Origin: Pseudolactococcus raffinolactis NBRC 100932
GTDB taxonomy: Bacteria; Bacillota; Bacilli; Lactobacillales; Streptococcaceae
Length of the DNA stretch: 64,000 bases
Assembly: GCF_001591765.1 (NCBI RefSeq)
Contig: NZ_BCVN01000001.1
Span: 156,887 to 220,886, forward strand
Reading direction: 5' to 3'
This document shows, piece after piece, positions 34,818 through 43,817 of this stretch; the first letter of the stretch is position 1, and the number at the start of each line of letters is the position of its first letter. The notes under the pieces were generated by a model. The model had not been told where the DNA came from. It did not search any database and worked only from the letters and a program-made list of their open reading frames with translations. The translations under genes and the position numbers were made by a program.

Positions 34818-35586
34818 GGTAGGACAAAATAGGCATCATTGATGATGTTGACGAAAACAGGCATTTGGTAGAAATCACTGAGGATTTCTTCGGTCAAGAT
34901 TTCGGGTGGTGTGCCGTGGTTAAAGACTTGGCCGTCACGTAAAAGCAAGACTTTTTTGAAATCAGAAGTGATTTCATCAGGATGATGGGTGATATAAAGT
35001 AAGGTCGGACCATTCTCTAGTTGTGTAATGTTGTGGAGTTTTTCAAGCAGACGTTCCTTGGCAAAAAGGTCTAGACCGCTAGTGGCTTCGTCTAGAATCA
35101 AGATTTCAGGGTTAATCATCAAGCTTCTAGCGATCAGCAGAAGCTGTTTTTCACCTTGAGATAAGGTACCATAGATGCGACCAATCAATTGGTCAGCGCC
35201 AATTTGGCGCATGAGGCCTCTCGCTTCGTCTAAATCTGTATCTGAAAAAGCGCGATAGAGCATAGATGCGTTATAGCGTCCAGTCAGAACGAGGTTCTCG
35301 GCACGATATCCGGTCTAAACCGTTCGGCAATGAAAGAACCCACGATGCCAATCTTAGCACGAAGTTCAGGGATGCGATCAACGCCAAATCGAGTGCCAAG
35401 GACAGTCAACTCACCATTTGTCTTCCAATTTTCTGCCATGATCAGTTTTAAGAGGCTAGATTTACCTGAGCCATTCAGACCTAAAATGACCCAATGTTCA
35501 TTTTTTTCAACTGTCCAGTTAATATTTTTTAAGATAACTTGCTGATTTCTGACAAAATGGACATTTGTCATTTCAATGATTGACAT
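34805..35586 (-). pseudogene. YlmA-like ABC ATPase with a single-base frameshift
   Basis: Two adjacent minus-strand frames make one protein of about 259 residues. The first (35586-35284) holds the N-terminus and Walker A GLNGSGKSS; the second (to 34805) holds the signature LSQGEKQ and Walker B LILDEATSGLD. Reading switches near 35285-35295: the frame ends RPDIVPRTSF-stop, while the other frame gives ENLVLTGRYNASMLYRAF, exactly the expected continuation. One missing base in GTGCC(G)GAGAAC repairs it. The family (YlmA/ModF-like) is a soluble ATPase without a known permease. It may be a genuine pseudogene or an assembly error. Confidence 0.8.
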
Positions 35587-35675
35587 ATTTCACCACTTTC
35601 AACACTAATTTCGTGCGCTAACTACTATCATTCTTATTTTAATTATTATACAATAATATCAAGGAGAATAACAAG

Positions 35676-36215
35676 ATGAAATGGTCGTTACAAGAACTAA
35701 ATAAAAAACATTCTGTCGAGTTTGAGACAGCCTTTGATTTGAAGCAAGAGTTGACATCTCGAGAGCCTGAGATTTTAGATGTTTCTGAAGTCGTGGTTAA
35801 TGGTCGTGTAGATGCAGATGGTGGTATCTATAGTTTGGACTTTACAGCAGATTATACGCTGACCATGCCCTCAAGTCGGAGTTTGGCACCTGTAGAAGTA
35901 CCGATGACTTTGACAGTGTCAGAGTTGTTTGCAACATCGGAGTATTTTGAAGCCAATCAGGCTGATTTGGATGCAGACATGCTCTTTATCCTAGATAAGG
36001 ACTTGATTGATTTGGCAGAATCAGTGGCGGATAATATCTTACTAGAAATTCCTTTGCGTGTTTTAACGGATGAAGAAAAACAATCAGATGAACTACCTTC
36101 TGGATCAGCTTGGCAAGTTTTGTCGGAAGATGATTATGCGGCATTACAGGTTAAAACAGCGTCGGAAGTTGAGGAAAAATCACCTTTTTCTCAACTCGAT
36201 GGTTTATTTGATTAA
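35676..36215 (+). CDS. YceD family protein (DUF177)
   Basis: 179 residues, acidic, with an AAGGAG site 9 bases before the ATG. The N-terminal MKWSLQELNK, the central strand-rich region and the C-terminal tail ending FSQLDGLFD match the DUF177/YceD family, which is involved in 23S rRNA accumulation or processing. In many Firmicutes the gene precedes rpmF (L32). Here L32 is absent and a short hairpin terminator follows, so the usual pairing is broken. Confidence 0.85.
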   Translation: MKWSLQELNKKHSVEFETAFDLKQELTSREPEILDVSEVVVNGRVDADGGIYSLDFTADYTLTMPSSRSLAPVEVPMTLTVSELFATSEYFEANQADLDADMLFILDKDLIDLAESVADNILLEIPLRVLTDEEKQSDELPSGSAWQVLSEDDYAALQVKTASEVEEKSPFSQLDGLFD

Positions 36216-36243
36216 GCGTCGATTGTTAAAAAATGCGAAGATT

Positions 36244-36266
36244 GCCCCATTTCTCAGGGCTTTTTT
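36244..36266 (+). terminator. Short terminator after yceD
   Basis: GCCC/GGGC stem with a 9-base loop followed by six T. Confidence 0.6.
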
Positions 36267-36287
36267 GAAAATGGATATATCAGACGT

Positions 36288-36316
36288 TTGTCAAAAAAAT
36301 TTTTTTGCACTAAAAT
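36288..36316 (+). promoter_or_regulatory. Upstream gnd promoter
   Basis: TTGTCA, 17-base spacer, TAAAAT. Confidence 0.6.
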
Positions 36317-36339
36317 GTTAGAATTTCAGACTTTTAGGC

Positions 36340-36368
36340 TTGAATATATATTAAAATTATATTATAAT
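36340..36368 (+). promoter_or_regulatory. Proximal gnd promoter
   Basis: TTGAAT, 17-base spacer, TATAAT, in a very AT-rich stretch. Confidence 0.7.
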
Positions 36369-36417
36369 TAATTATTATAAAGTATAAATTTTGTAAGATT
36401 CGATAGGAGAATGGTCA

Positions 36418-37839
36418 ATGACACAAGCAAACTTTGGTGTGGTCGGCATGGCAGTGATGGGACGCAACCTAGCGCTCAACATTGAGTCACGTGGATACAC
36501 AGTCGCAATTTTCAATCGCTCAAAAGAAAAAACGGAAGATGTGATTGCTTCGCATCCAGACAAAAATTTCGTACCGAGCTATGATATTGCGTCATTTGTT
36601 AACTCGATTGAGAAACCGCGTCGTATTATGTTGATGGTTCAAGCAGGACCAGGAACAGACGCAACGATTCAAAATCTCTTGCCGCATTTGGATAAGGGAG
36701 ACATTCTGATTGATGGCGGGAATACCTTCTATAAAGATACAGAACGTCGTAACGCTGAATTAGCTGATTCAGGGATTAACTTTATCGGAACAGGTGTTTC
36801 AGGTGGTGAAAAAGGGGCGCTAGAAGGTCCATCGATCATGCCAGGTGGTCAAAAAGAAGCTTACGAACTTATCAAAGACGTTTTAGAAGAAATTTCAGCT
36901 AAAGCGCCTGAAGATGGTAAACCGTGTGTGACTTACATTGGACCTGCTGGAGCTGGTCACTATGTGAAGATGGTGCATAATGGCATCGAATATGGTGATA
37001 TGCAGCTCATCGCTGAGTCTTATGACCTCATGCAAAGATTACTCGGTCTCAGTGCAACTGAGATGCAATCAGTTTTTGCAGAATGGAATAAAGGCGAGCT
37101 AGACAGCTACCTCATCGAAATCACAACAGACATTTTGACGCATCAAGATGACCAAGGTCAAGATGGCCCAGTTGTTGATTATATCTTGGATGCTGCTGGC
37201 AATAAGGGAACTGGTAAATGGACAAGCCAATCAGCGCTTGATTCAGGTGTACCACTACCTTTGATTACAGAATCAGTTTTTGCACGTTATATTTCGGCTT
37301 ACAAAGAAGAACGTGTCGCAGCAAGTAAAATCTTGAAAGCACCAGACTTTAAGTTTGAAGGCGATAAAGCAGAATTGATCGAAAAAATTCGTCAAGCGCT
37401 TTACTTCTCAAAAATCATGTCTTATGCCCAAGGTTTTGCACAGTTGCGTGTGGCTTCTAAAGAGAACAACTGGGACCTGCCATATGGTGAGATTGCTGCC
37501 ATTTGGCGTGCGGGATGCATCATCCGTGCTCGTTTCTTGCAAAAAATCACAGATGCTTATGGCCGGGACGAAGATTTAGCTAACCTTTTGTTGGATGAGT
37601 ACTTCATTGACATCACAGCTAAATATCAAAGTGCTGTGCGGGATGTGGTTGCACTTGCGGTTCAAGCAGGTGTTCCTGTACCAACTTTCTCAAGTGCGAT
37701 TGCCTATTTTGACAGCTATCGTTCAGAAAACTTGCCAGCTAATCTCATCCAAGCACAACGTGATTACTTTGGTGCACATACTTATGAACGTAAAGACAAA
37801 CCAGGTATCTTCCACTATTCTTGGTATGACGAAAAATAA
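36418..37839 (+). CDS. gnd: 6-phosphogluconate dehydrogenase (decarboxylating)
   Basis: 473 residues. Rossmann NADP site [16 protein letters not shown] with NRSKEK, substrate loops [21 protein letters not shown] and [17 protein letters not shown] (catalytic Lys and Asn), [10 protein letters not shown], and the C-terminal GAHTYER. It oxidises 6-phosphogluconate to ribulose-5-phosphate plus CO2 and NADPH in the pentose phosphate pathway. AGGAGA lies 8 bases before the ATG. Seventy-one bases separate it from covR, with no terminator, so readthrough into covRS is possible, as in L. lactis-like gene orders. Confidence 0.97.
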   Translation: MTQANFGVVGMAVMGRNLALNIESRGYTVAIFNRSKEKTEDVIASHPDKNFVPSYDIASFVNSIEKPRRIMLMVQAGPGTDATIQNLLPHLDKGDILIDGGNTFYKDTERRNAELADSGINFIGTGVSGGEKGALEGPSIMPGGQKEAYELIKDVLEEISAKAPEDGKPCVTYIGPAGAGHYVKMVHNGIEYGDMQLIAESYDLMQRLLGLSATEMQSVFAEWNKGELDSYLIEITTDILTHQDDQGQDGPVVDYILDAAGNKGTGKWTSQSALDSGVPLPLITESVFARYISAYKEERVAASKILKAPDFKFEGDKAELIEKIRQALYFSKIMSYAQGFAQLRVASKENNWDLPYGEIAAIWRAGCIIRARFLQKITDAYGRDEDLANLLLDEYFIDITAKYQSAVRDVVALAVQAGVPVPTFSSAIAYFDSYRSENLPANLIQAQRDYFGAHTYERKDKPGIFHYSWYDEK

Positions 37840-37910
37840 TTGAACTACTCATAAAGTTACGTACCAAACTAACTTAAGTCTAAATTTAAATAGAAAAGAG
37901 AAAATATAAA

Positions 37911-38603
37911 ATGGGAAAAAAAATTCTAATCATCGAAGATGAAAAACAACTCGCGCGTTTTGTATCACTTGAGCTCGAACACGAAGGATATAGCGTTGAA
38001 ACACGTCCTGATGGCCGTAGCGGTCTCGAAGCAGCTATGACACAAGAATGGGACATGATCCTTTTGGATTTGATGTTGCCTGAATTGGACGGTTTCGAAG
38101 TAGCGCGTCGCTTGCGCAATGAAAAACAAACACCAATTACAATCATGACAGCTCGTGATAGTACAATGGACAAAGTCGCTGGTCTTGATATCGGTGCAGA
38201 TGACTATATCACAAAACCATTTGCGATTGAAGAGTTGCTAGCGCGTCTCCGTGCTAACTTCCGTCGTCAAGATCGTGAAGTCCAAAAACGTAAGAAAACT
38301 GATGGCACAACTTTCCGTGACTTGATCATTAACAAGAAAAACCGTCAAGTCCAACGTGGCGAAGAAATTATTGATTTGACAAAACGCGAATACGATTTGT
38401 TGACAACTTTGATGAAAAATGTTAACGATGTTGTGACACGTGAACAACTTGTTCAAAATGTTTGGGGCTATGAAGAAGGGACTGAAACAAATGTTGTTGA
38501 TGTCTACATTCGTTACCTCCGTAATAAACTCGATCAAAAAGGTAAAGACTCATATATCCAAACTGTTCGTGGCTTGGGTTACATGTTACGCGAGAATAAT
38601 TAA
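37911..38603 (+). CDS. covR: CovR-type response regulator (OmpR family)
   Basis: 230 residues. Receiver domain about 1-118 with the acidic pair in IIEDEKQ, phospho-acceptor Asp in LLDLMLPELDG near residue 53, TAR near residue 81 and Lys in ITKPF near residue 103. The winged-helix DNA-binding domain follows (LTKREYDLLTTLMKN, VDVYIRYLRNKLD, RGLGYMLRE). It is closest in pattern to streptococcal CovR/CsrR and lactococcal LlrA. It acts with the histidine kinase downstream, which follows after 229 bases containing a very stable hairpin. Confidence 0.92.
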   Translation: MGKKILIIEDEKQLARFVSLELEHEGYSVETRPDGRSGLEAAMTQEWDMILLDLMLPELDGFEVARRLRNEKQTPITIMTARDSTMDKVAGLDIGADDYITKPFAIEELLARLRANFRRQDREVQKRKKTDGTTFRDLIINKKNRQVQRGEEIIDLTKREYDLLTTLMKNVNDVVTREQLVQNVWGYEEGTETNVVDVYIRYLRNKLDQKGKDSYIQTVRGLGYMLRENN

Positions 38604-38624
38604 GCAATATTTTATAGTTTCATG

Positions 38625-38656
38625 ACCAATAAGCTGACGAAAGTCAGCTTATTGGT
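38625..38656 (+). repeat. Very stable hairpin between covR and covS
   Basis: Perfect 14-bp stem ACCAATAAGCTGAC with GAAA tetraloop and exact complement. No T-tract follows. Likely an RNA processing or stability element that sets the regulator-to-kinase ratio. Confidence 0.75.
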
Positions 38657-38772
38657 GTACATAGCCGATCTAAATAAGTATAAGGATCAATTGATTAATT
38701 TCAAGCAATGTTTTTGCTGTGTCGGAGTTTAGTTTGAACTGTCTCGAGCATTAGGGAGCTGGGGGAGATGTG

Positions 38773-38823
38773 ATGCAAACAAATAATATTTCAGCCATAC
38801 AGCAAAATATGAAAAAGATTTAG
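38773..38823 (+). CDS. Upstream mini-ORF of covS (16 codons)
   Basis: GGGGGAG lies 6 bases before an ATG that opens MQTNNISAIQQNMKKI and stops at TAG 38821-38823. The stop codon is the first part of the covS Shine-Dalgarno (TAGGAG), and the frame is the same as covS. It can be a leader peptide coupling translation, or the original N-terminus of covS cut by a nonsense codon. Confidence 0.4.
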   Translation: MQTNNISAIQQNMKKI

Positions 38824-38832
38824 GAGAAGGTG

Positions 38833-40323
38833 ATGGGAACGATGCCATCTGATAGAAAGCAACCGAAAAAGCGGAGCATTATGCTCAAGTGGTCTTTCGC
38901 CAATATGCTTTTTTGTTTCTTGGTTTTTACAACATTTGTAACAATTTCCTATCAGACCTCTGTCCTCTATTTTTTAGATGGTGAGAAAAATGGTCTGATT
39001 AGTGTGGTAGATAGTGTTGCTAAAAAACTTGAGATGAGTAGTGATAAGCTAACGCCAGACAATATCTATAAATATTTAGATTATCAAGAGCCTACTGTTC
39101 TTGATAACCTATATGATGAAGATGGTCATGTGATTAAGTCTGCTGAATCCGTCGGTATTCCTGGTGTTGGTTGGCGGTCTTTTCAGGTTTATGATGTCAG
39201 CGGTCAAATGATTTTTACCACACAATCTGCAAGCTTACCATTGGCCAATAAAAAATCGACAGCACCTGTGATTGTGACGATTGATGACCAGTCGGGCTAT
39301 ATTACAACACGGCAAATTAAGTCTAAAAAAACAGGTCAAGTCATTGGTTATTTGCAGTCATTTAACAATCTAGGGTTTTACTATAACATTCGTAACAAGC
39401 TTTTGTTTATACTGATTGCGCTAGAGATTGTTGCTATGTTCTTGGCTAACTTCATTGGTTACTTTGTCTCAAATCACTTTTTGAAACCATTATCCAAATT
39501 GCACGCTGCTATGAAAAAAGTGACACACTCGCCTTCTAGTGAATTTGAGAAAGTCGACATTCATTCAGGAGATGAAATTGAAGAACTGGCCGATGTTTTC
39601 AATAAAATGATGTATAAAACACATGACTATATTGAAGGACAGGAGCGATTTGTATCGGATGTCAGTCATGAGTTGCGGACACCACTTGCTGTACTAGATG
39701 GTCATGTTAACCTCTTACTACGTTGGGGTAAGGATGATCCAGAACAATTAAAAGAGTCTCTAGAAGCTTCTAGGCAAGAAATTCAAAAAATGTCGAGTAT
39801 GATCCAAGATATGTTAGATATTACACGTTTGAAACAGTCAGATGAGTTTAAAACGGAAGAAACGGTAGTAGTAGATAGTGTAACCGACTTGATTCATAAT
39901 ATGGAAATGATTCATCAGAGTTGTCATTTTGATTTTGAAGTTAAGTTAGATGATCCTCAGGCCAAAGCTCAAATCTATCAAAATCATTATATTCAAGCCT
40001 TAACGATTTTGATCGACAATGCTATTAAGTATTCTGGTGAGGGAGAAAGCTTTGTCAAAGTGATTTTGTCAGAAGATGACAAGCACATTATCACATCAGT
40101 TGCTGACCGTGGCATGGGGATTTGTGAAGAAGACCAGGCTCACGTGTTTGAACGCTTCTTTCGCGCGGACAAAGCTAGAAATCGTGAGATTGGTGGTACA
40201 GGTCTAGGTCTGTCCATTATCGCTAATATCGCGCATATGTATCACGGGTCTGTTTCTGTTAAGTCAGAGTTAGGCAAAGGCTCTGTTTTTACACTAGTTA
40301 TACCTAAAGCTGAATTAAAATAA
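38833..40323 (+). CDS. covS: CovS-type sensor histidine kinase
   Basis: 496 residues from the ATG at 38833 (TAGGAG 6 bases upstream; GTG 38830 and ATG 38842 also in frame). A basic cytoplasmic start precedes membrane helix 1 (about 22-42), then an extracellular domain of about 140 residues, membrane helix 2 (about 186-210), HAMP, a HisKA box VSDVSHELRTPL near residue 280 and HATPase motifs NAIKYS, DRGMGI, FERFF and GGTGLGLSI. It should autophosphorylate and pass phosphate to CovR; in streptococci CovS responds to Mg2+ and antimicrobial peptides. A terminator follows. Confidence 0.92.
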   Translation: MGTMPSDRKQPKKRSIMLKWSFANMLFCFLVFTTFVTISYQTSVLYFLDGEKNGLISVVDSVAKKLEMSSDKLTPDNIYKYLDYQEPTVLDNLYDEDGHVIKSAESVGIPGVGWRSFQVYDVSGQMIFTTQSASLPLANKKSTAPVIVTIDDQSGYITTRQIKSKKTGQVIGYLQSFNNLGFYYNIRNKLLFILIALEIVAMFLANFIGYFVSNHFLKPLSKLHAAMKKVTHSPSSEFEKVDIHSGDEIEELADVFNKMMYKTHDYIEGQERFVSDVSHELRTPLAVLDGHVNLLLRWGKDDPEQLKESLEASRQEIQKMSSMIQDMLDITRLKQSDEFKTEETVVVDSVTDLIHNMEMIHQSCHFDFEVKLDDPQAKAQIYQNHYIQALTILIDNAIKYSGEGESFVKVILSEDDKHIITSVADRGMGICEEDQAHVFERFFRADKARNREIGGTGLGLSIIANIAHMYHGSVSVKSELGKGSVFTLVIPKAELK

Positions 40324-40330
40324 TGATTTG

Positions 40331-40356
40331 AAACGTTGTGTTAGCAACGTTTTTTT
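40331..40356 (+). terminator. Terminator after covS
   Basis: Perfect 8-bp stem AAACGTTG/CAACGTTT, 6-base loop, T-tract. Confidence 0.9.
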
Positions 40357-40377
40357 GTTACGTTTAAATTTTGTTTG

Positions 40378-40392
40378 AATTTTTTGAATATT
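40378..40392 (+). promoter_or_regulatory. Candidate CodY box upstream of amtB
   Basis: AATTTTTTGAATATT differs from the CodY consensus AATTTTCWGAAAATT at two positions. It lies 5 bases before the -35 of amtB. Confidence 0.45.
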
Positions 40393-40397
40393 TCTTA

Positions 40398-40426
40398 TTT
40401 ACAAGTTGATATTTCTGTGTTAGAAT
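40398..40426 (+). promoter_or_regulatory. amtB promoter
   Basis: TTTACA, 17-base spacer, extended -10 TGtTAGAAT. Confidence 0.75.
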
Positions 40427-40434
40427 ATATAACA
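40418..40434 (+). promoter_or_regulatory. GlnR box 1 over the amtB -10
   Basis: TGTTA-N7-TAACA, a perfect match to TGTNA-N7-TNACA. Confidence 0.8.
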
Positions 40435-40443
40435 TAGCTAAGA

Positions 40444-40460
40444 TGTTAGGAAACCTAACA
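40444..40460 (+). promoter_or_regulatory. GlnR box 2 downstream of the amtB promoter
   Basis: TGTTA-GGAAACC-TAACA, again perfect, with centre 26 bases from box 1. The arms also make a 9-bp hairpin with an AAA loop in RNA. Confidence 0.8.
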
Positions 40461-40514
40461 TCAAAAACCTGTTGAGCGGTAGCTCATCTTTTGATATGAT
40501 TTTAGGAGATATCT

Positions 40515-41753
40515 ATGAATTCAGGAAGTATTGCATTTATCATTATCTGTGCTGCTCTGGTTTTTCTTATGACCCCAGCGCTCGCATTTTTTTATGGTGG
40601 TTTAGAACGACGTAAAAACGTTATTAACACCATGTTGATGGCGGTTATACCACTAGGTTTAGCTTCTATTCTTTGGGTGGCGATTGGCTATAGTTTATCG
40701 TTTTCTGGAGATGGTGCTTGGATTGGAAATCTCGGTCATGCTTTCTTTAATGGTGTGAGCACTTCTAACAACAGTTTACATGGTCTTGAAATTCCAGATG
40801 CACTTTTTGGTGGTTTCCAGATGATGTTCTCAATCATCACGGTAGCGATTCTGACAGGTTCAGTGGTCGGACGGATGCGTTTTACGCCACTCGTTATTTT
40901 CATGGCTTTCTGGCTAATCATCGTTTATTATCCATTGGCACACATGGTTTGGGGCGGTGGTTTCTTGGCTCAGATTCATTCGATTGATTTTGCAGGTGGT
41001 AATGTCGTCCATATTTCATCTGGTGTTAGTGCTTTAGTTTTGGCGCTTGTTTTGGGTCGTCGTAGGGATTATACTCGTTTAGAATATCGCCCGCACAATA
41101 TTCCTTTTGTCTTGTTAGGTGCTGGTCTGCTCTGGTTTGGTTGGTTTGGTTTCAATGCTGGTTCCGCGCTTGCAGCCAATGGTCTTGCTGTACATGCTTT
41201 TATGACGACGAATACGGCAGCAGCAGCAGCCATGTTATCATGGGTATTGATTGAAAAAATCACGATTGGTAAACCGACCTTGGTTGGCGCATCGACCGGT
41301 TTGGTTGTTGGTCTCGTTGCTATTACACCAGGTGCAGGTTTTGTCTCTCTCTGGTCGTCTATTTTGATTGGGGCGCTTGTGTCACCTATCTCTTACTACT
41401 TCATTTCGGTTATCAAGCATAAACTTGGTTATGATGATGCTCTGGATGCTTTTGGTGCTCATGGTGTCGGCGGTATCTTTGGTGGTATCGTAACGGGGAT
41501 TTTCACAGTACCGTCTCTTGCTTTAGAAAAAGGGTATGCAGGCGTTATATATGGCTCAGGTAAGCTTCTACTTGCGCAACTAGAAGCTATCTTATTTACG
41601 ATTATTTTTAGTGCCATTGCGACTTTTGTTATCATTAAAGTTATCTCACTCTTTATGTCTATCCGTGTTAGCGATCGCGAAGAGGCTATCGGTCTAGATG
41701 ACAGTGAACATGATGAAACAGCCTATCCGACATTTATGGGATTAGATAGCTAA
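40515..41753 (+). CDS. amtB: Ammonium transporter
   Basis: 412 residues, Amt/MEP/Rh family, about eleven membrane helices with an outside N-terminus and a cytoplasmic tail ending YPTFMGLDS. Hallmarks are FFYGGLERRKNVINTM, the pore region GVSALVLALVLGRRRDY, the histidine-bearing FDAFGAHGVGGIFGG-like segment (here LDAFGAHGVGG) and GVIYGSGKLL. It conducts ammonium into the cell. AGGAGA precedes the ATG. It is co-transcribed with glnK, which gates it, under GlnR and perhaps CodY. Confidence 0.95.
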   Translation: MNSGSIAFIIICAALVFLMTPALAFFYGGLERRKNVINTMLMAVIPLGLASILWVAIGYSLSFSGDGAWIGNLGHAFFNGVSTSNNSLHGLEIPDALFGGFQMMFSIITVAILTGSVVGRMRFTPLVIFMAFWLIIVYYPLAHMVWGGGFLAQIHSIDFAGGNVVHISSGVSALVLALVLGRRRDYTRLEYRPHNIPFVLLGAGLLWFGWFGFNAGSALAANGLAVHAFMTTNTAAAAAMLSWVLIEKITIGKPTLVGASTGLVVGLVAITPGAGFVSLWSSILIGALVSPISYYFISVIKHKLGYDDALDAFGAHGVGGIFGGIVTGIFTVPSLALEKGYAGVIYGSGKLLLAQLEAILFTIIFSAIATFVIIKVISLFMSIRVSDREEAIGLDDSEHDETAYPTFMGLDS

Positions 41754-41808
41754 ACTCTAGAATTAAAATATCTTCAGTTAATTTGCAAAAAAATAGGAGA
41801 ATTCGGGA

Positions 41809-42150
41809 ATGAAAAAAGTAGAAGCGATTATTCGCACTGAAAAACTAGAGGATCTAAAAGATGCCTTGGTTAAACATGATTTGGCGAAAGGGATGACTGT
41901 CACACAGGTTTTGGGTTATGGCAATCAAAAAGGTTTTGTTGAATACGTCAGAGGACAAAAATTGCACACGACCTTATTAGCTAAAATTAAAATTGAGATT
42001 GTAACCGTTGAAGAACGTGTCTCTAAATTAGTTGAAGTTATTCGTGAAACGACTCAGACGGGTGAAGTTGGTGACGGTAAAATCTTTGTGCTACCAGTTG
42101 AAAATGTCATCCGTATTCGCACTGGTGAAGAGGATGGTGATGCGATATAA
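41809..42150 (+). CDS. glnK: PII nitrogen regulator (GlnK-like) lacking the uridylylation tyrosine
   Basis: 113 residues. PII fold with MKKVEAIIRTEKLEDLKDAL, TVTQVLGYGNQKG, KIKIEIVTVEERV and GDGKIFVLPVENVIRIRTGEE. The T-loop reads VRGQKLHTTLL: Leu replaces Tyr51 of E. coli GlnB, so it cannot be uridylylated and must signal by ATP, ADP and 2-oxoglutarate binding alone. It sits 55 bases after amtB with AGGAG upstream, and probably blocks the transporter in nitrogen excess. Confidence 0.94.
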   Translation: MKKVEAIIRTEKLEDLKDALVKHDLAKGMTVTQVLGYGNQKGFVEYVRGQKLHTTLLAKIKIEIVTVEERVSKLVEVIRETTQTGEVGDGKIFVLPVENVIRIRTGEEDGDAI

Positions 42151-42456
42151 GGTCACTTGGCCAGTTATGACATCTATGCTACTAATATCGCAGATGACAC
42201 CAGTCATCAAATTTTAAACGAAATTTAATATCGCAGTAACCACACACAACCACACACATCAAAGCGCTTAAGACTAGACTTTTCTAGATATAATTAGAAG
42301 GAGTCGGAGTCCAAGCGTTTTTTTGTGTGTATGAATTGGTCGAGTACAGACGCATGACTGAGTATTGAAAAATTGAGATAAAAACGGTAGAATTAAAGGA
42401 TATGAAGACAGGTTTCTGGTGAAGTTAACCAGAAACTTAATGTAAGGGAAATAATC
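42151..42456 (+). other. Intergenic region glnK-murD
   Basis: 306 bases with no gene. It holds CA-rich repeats (CACACACAACCACACACA near 42240-42257), a long-stem terminator (42261-42324) and a hairpin of 11 bp with one wobble (42410-42420 with 42428-42438) 18 bases before murD. GGGAAATA near 42445 may act as the weak ribosome-binding site of murD. Confidence 0.5.
42261..42324 (+). terminator. Terminator after glnK
   Basis: AAAGCGCTT pairs with AAGCGTTTT around a 43-base internal segment with its own CTAG stem. A T-tract follows, and outer CACACA/TGTGTG pairing extends the stem. Confidence 0.65.
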
Positions 42457-43815
42457 ATGAAAAAAATCACAAATTTTGAAAATAAAAAAGTACTGGTTCT
42501 GGGTTTGGCTAAGTCTGGGGAGTCAGCAGCGAGGGTACTGAATCAGTTAGGGGCAATTGTTACGGTAAATGACGGCAAGCCTTTTGATGAAAATCCAGCT
42601 GCCCAAGATTTGCTAGCGGAAGGCATTAAAGTCGTAACTGGCGGGCACCCGCTTGACTTGCTTGAAGAAGATTTTGCGGTCATGGTTAAAAATCCAGGGA
42701 TTCCCTACAATAATCCAATGGTTGAGCGGGCAATGGCTTTAAAGATTCCGATTATTACGGAAGTTGAGCTAGCTTATTTGATTTCTGAGTCTCCAATTGT
42801 TGGGATTACTGGGACAAATGGTAAGACAACTACGACGACACTGATTGCAGATATCTTAAATGCGGATGGAAAGGTTGCCAAACTTTCTGGAAATATTGGC
42901 TTTCCTGCCTCTGATGTAGCCTCGAAATCGACTGCAGATGAGACCTTGATCATGGAGCTATCAAGCTTTCAATTGATGGGGATTGAAGCGTTTCAGCCTA
43001 AGATTGCGGTTATTACCAACCTATTTTCAGCACATCTGGATTACCATGGCTCACAAGATAATTATGAAGCGGCTAAATGGCGGATTCAAGAGAATATGAC
43101 TGCCGATGATTTTTTGGTGCTGAATTTTAATCAGGCTAAACTTAGAGATAAAGCCACTCTGACATCAGCGCAAGTCGTGCCTTTCTCAACGACTGAAATC
43201 GTTGAAACGGGAGCTTATGTTTCAGATGGACAGATTTACTTCAAGGGTGACAAAATCATGGCTGTGGCCGGTTTATCCTTACCTGGCGAGCATAATGTTG
43301 AGAATGCCTTGGCGGCGATCTGTGTGGCTAAGTTATCCGGTGTGTCAAATGCTGCGATTACGCGCGTTTTGACGACATTTTCAGGCGTCAAGCATCGCTT
43401 GCAATATTTAGGACAGAAAGCTCAAATCAAGTTTTACAATGACAGCAAGGCGACCAATATTTTGGCAACGCAGAAAGCCTTGTCAGGTTTTGATAATCAT
43501 ACGCTCTGGCTTTTAGCTGGCGGTTTAGATCGCGGCAATGGTTTTGAGGAGTTGTCAGCGGATGTTGCTGATTTGAAGGGGATGATTGTCTTCGGTGAAA
43601 CAGCACCTAAATTGCGTGCGCTCGCAGAGTCACTAGCGATTCCTGTTTATGATAGCAAGAATGTCGCGACGGCTACTGTCTTAGCTTACAGCAAGGCTGA
43701 GGCTGGCGATACAGTCCTTTTGAGCCCGGCTAATGCGAGTTGGGATCAGTACAAGACTTTTGAACAACGTGGCGATTTATTTATTGACGCCTTTACTGGA
43801 TTGGAAGAAAAATAA
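42457..43815 (+). CDS. murD: UDP-N-acetylmuramoyl-L-alanine--D-glutamate ligase
   Basis: 452 residues. N-terminal Rossmann-like UDP domain ([17 protein letters not shown]), central Mur ligase ATPase with P-loop [15 protein letters not shown] near residue 114, [20 protein letters not shown] and [12 protein letters not shown], and the C-terminal domain with FYNDSKATN and GGLDRGNGF. It adds D-glutamate to UDP-MurNAc-L-Ala in the cytosolic phase of peptidoglycan synthesis. First gene of murD-murG-divIB, the streptococcal form of the division and cell-wall cluster. Confidence 0.97.
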   Translation: MKKITNFENKKVLVLGLAKSGESAARVLNQLGAIVTVNDGKPFDENPAAQDLLAEGIKVVTGGHPLDLLEEDFAVMVKNPGIPYNNPMVERAMALKIPIITEVELAYLISESPIVGITGTNGKTTTTTLIADILNADGKVAKLSGNIGFPASDVASKSTADETLIMELSSFQLMGIEAFQPKIAVITNLFSAHLDYHGSQDNYEAAKWRIQENMTADDFLVLNFNQAKLRDKATLTSAQVVPFSTTEIVETGAYVSDGQIYFKGDKIMAVAGLSLPGEHNVENALAAICVAKLSGVSNAAITRVLTTFSGVKHRLQYLGQKAQIKFYNDSKATNILATQKALSGFDNHTLWLLAGGLDRGNGFEELSADVADLKGMIVFGETAPKLRALAESLAIPVYDSKNVATATVLAYSKAEAGDTVLLSPANASWDQYKTFEQRGDLFIDAFTGLEEK

Positions 43816-43817
43816 TC

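Noticed and set aside
40442..40462. Hairpin in the amtB leader, first taken as an attenuator
   Set aside because: It coincides exactly with a perfect GlnR box and has no T-tract, so a DNA operator explains it better.
42240..42257. CA-rich repeat, considered as a CRISPR or tandem array
   Set aside because: Too short, with no regular spacer-repeat structure; part of the pairing region of a terminator.
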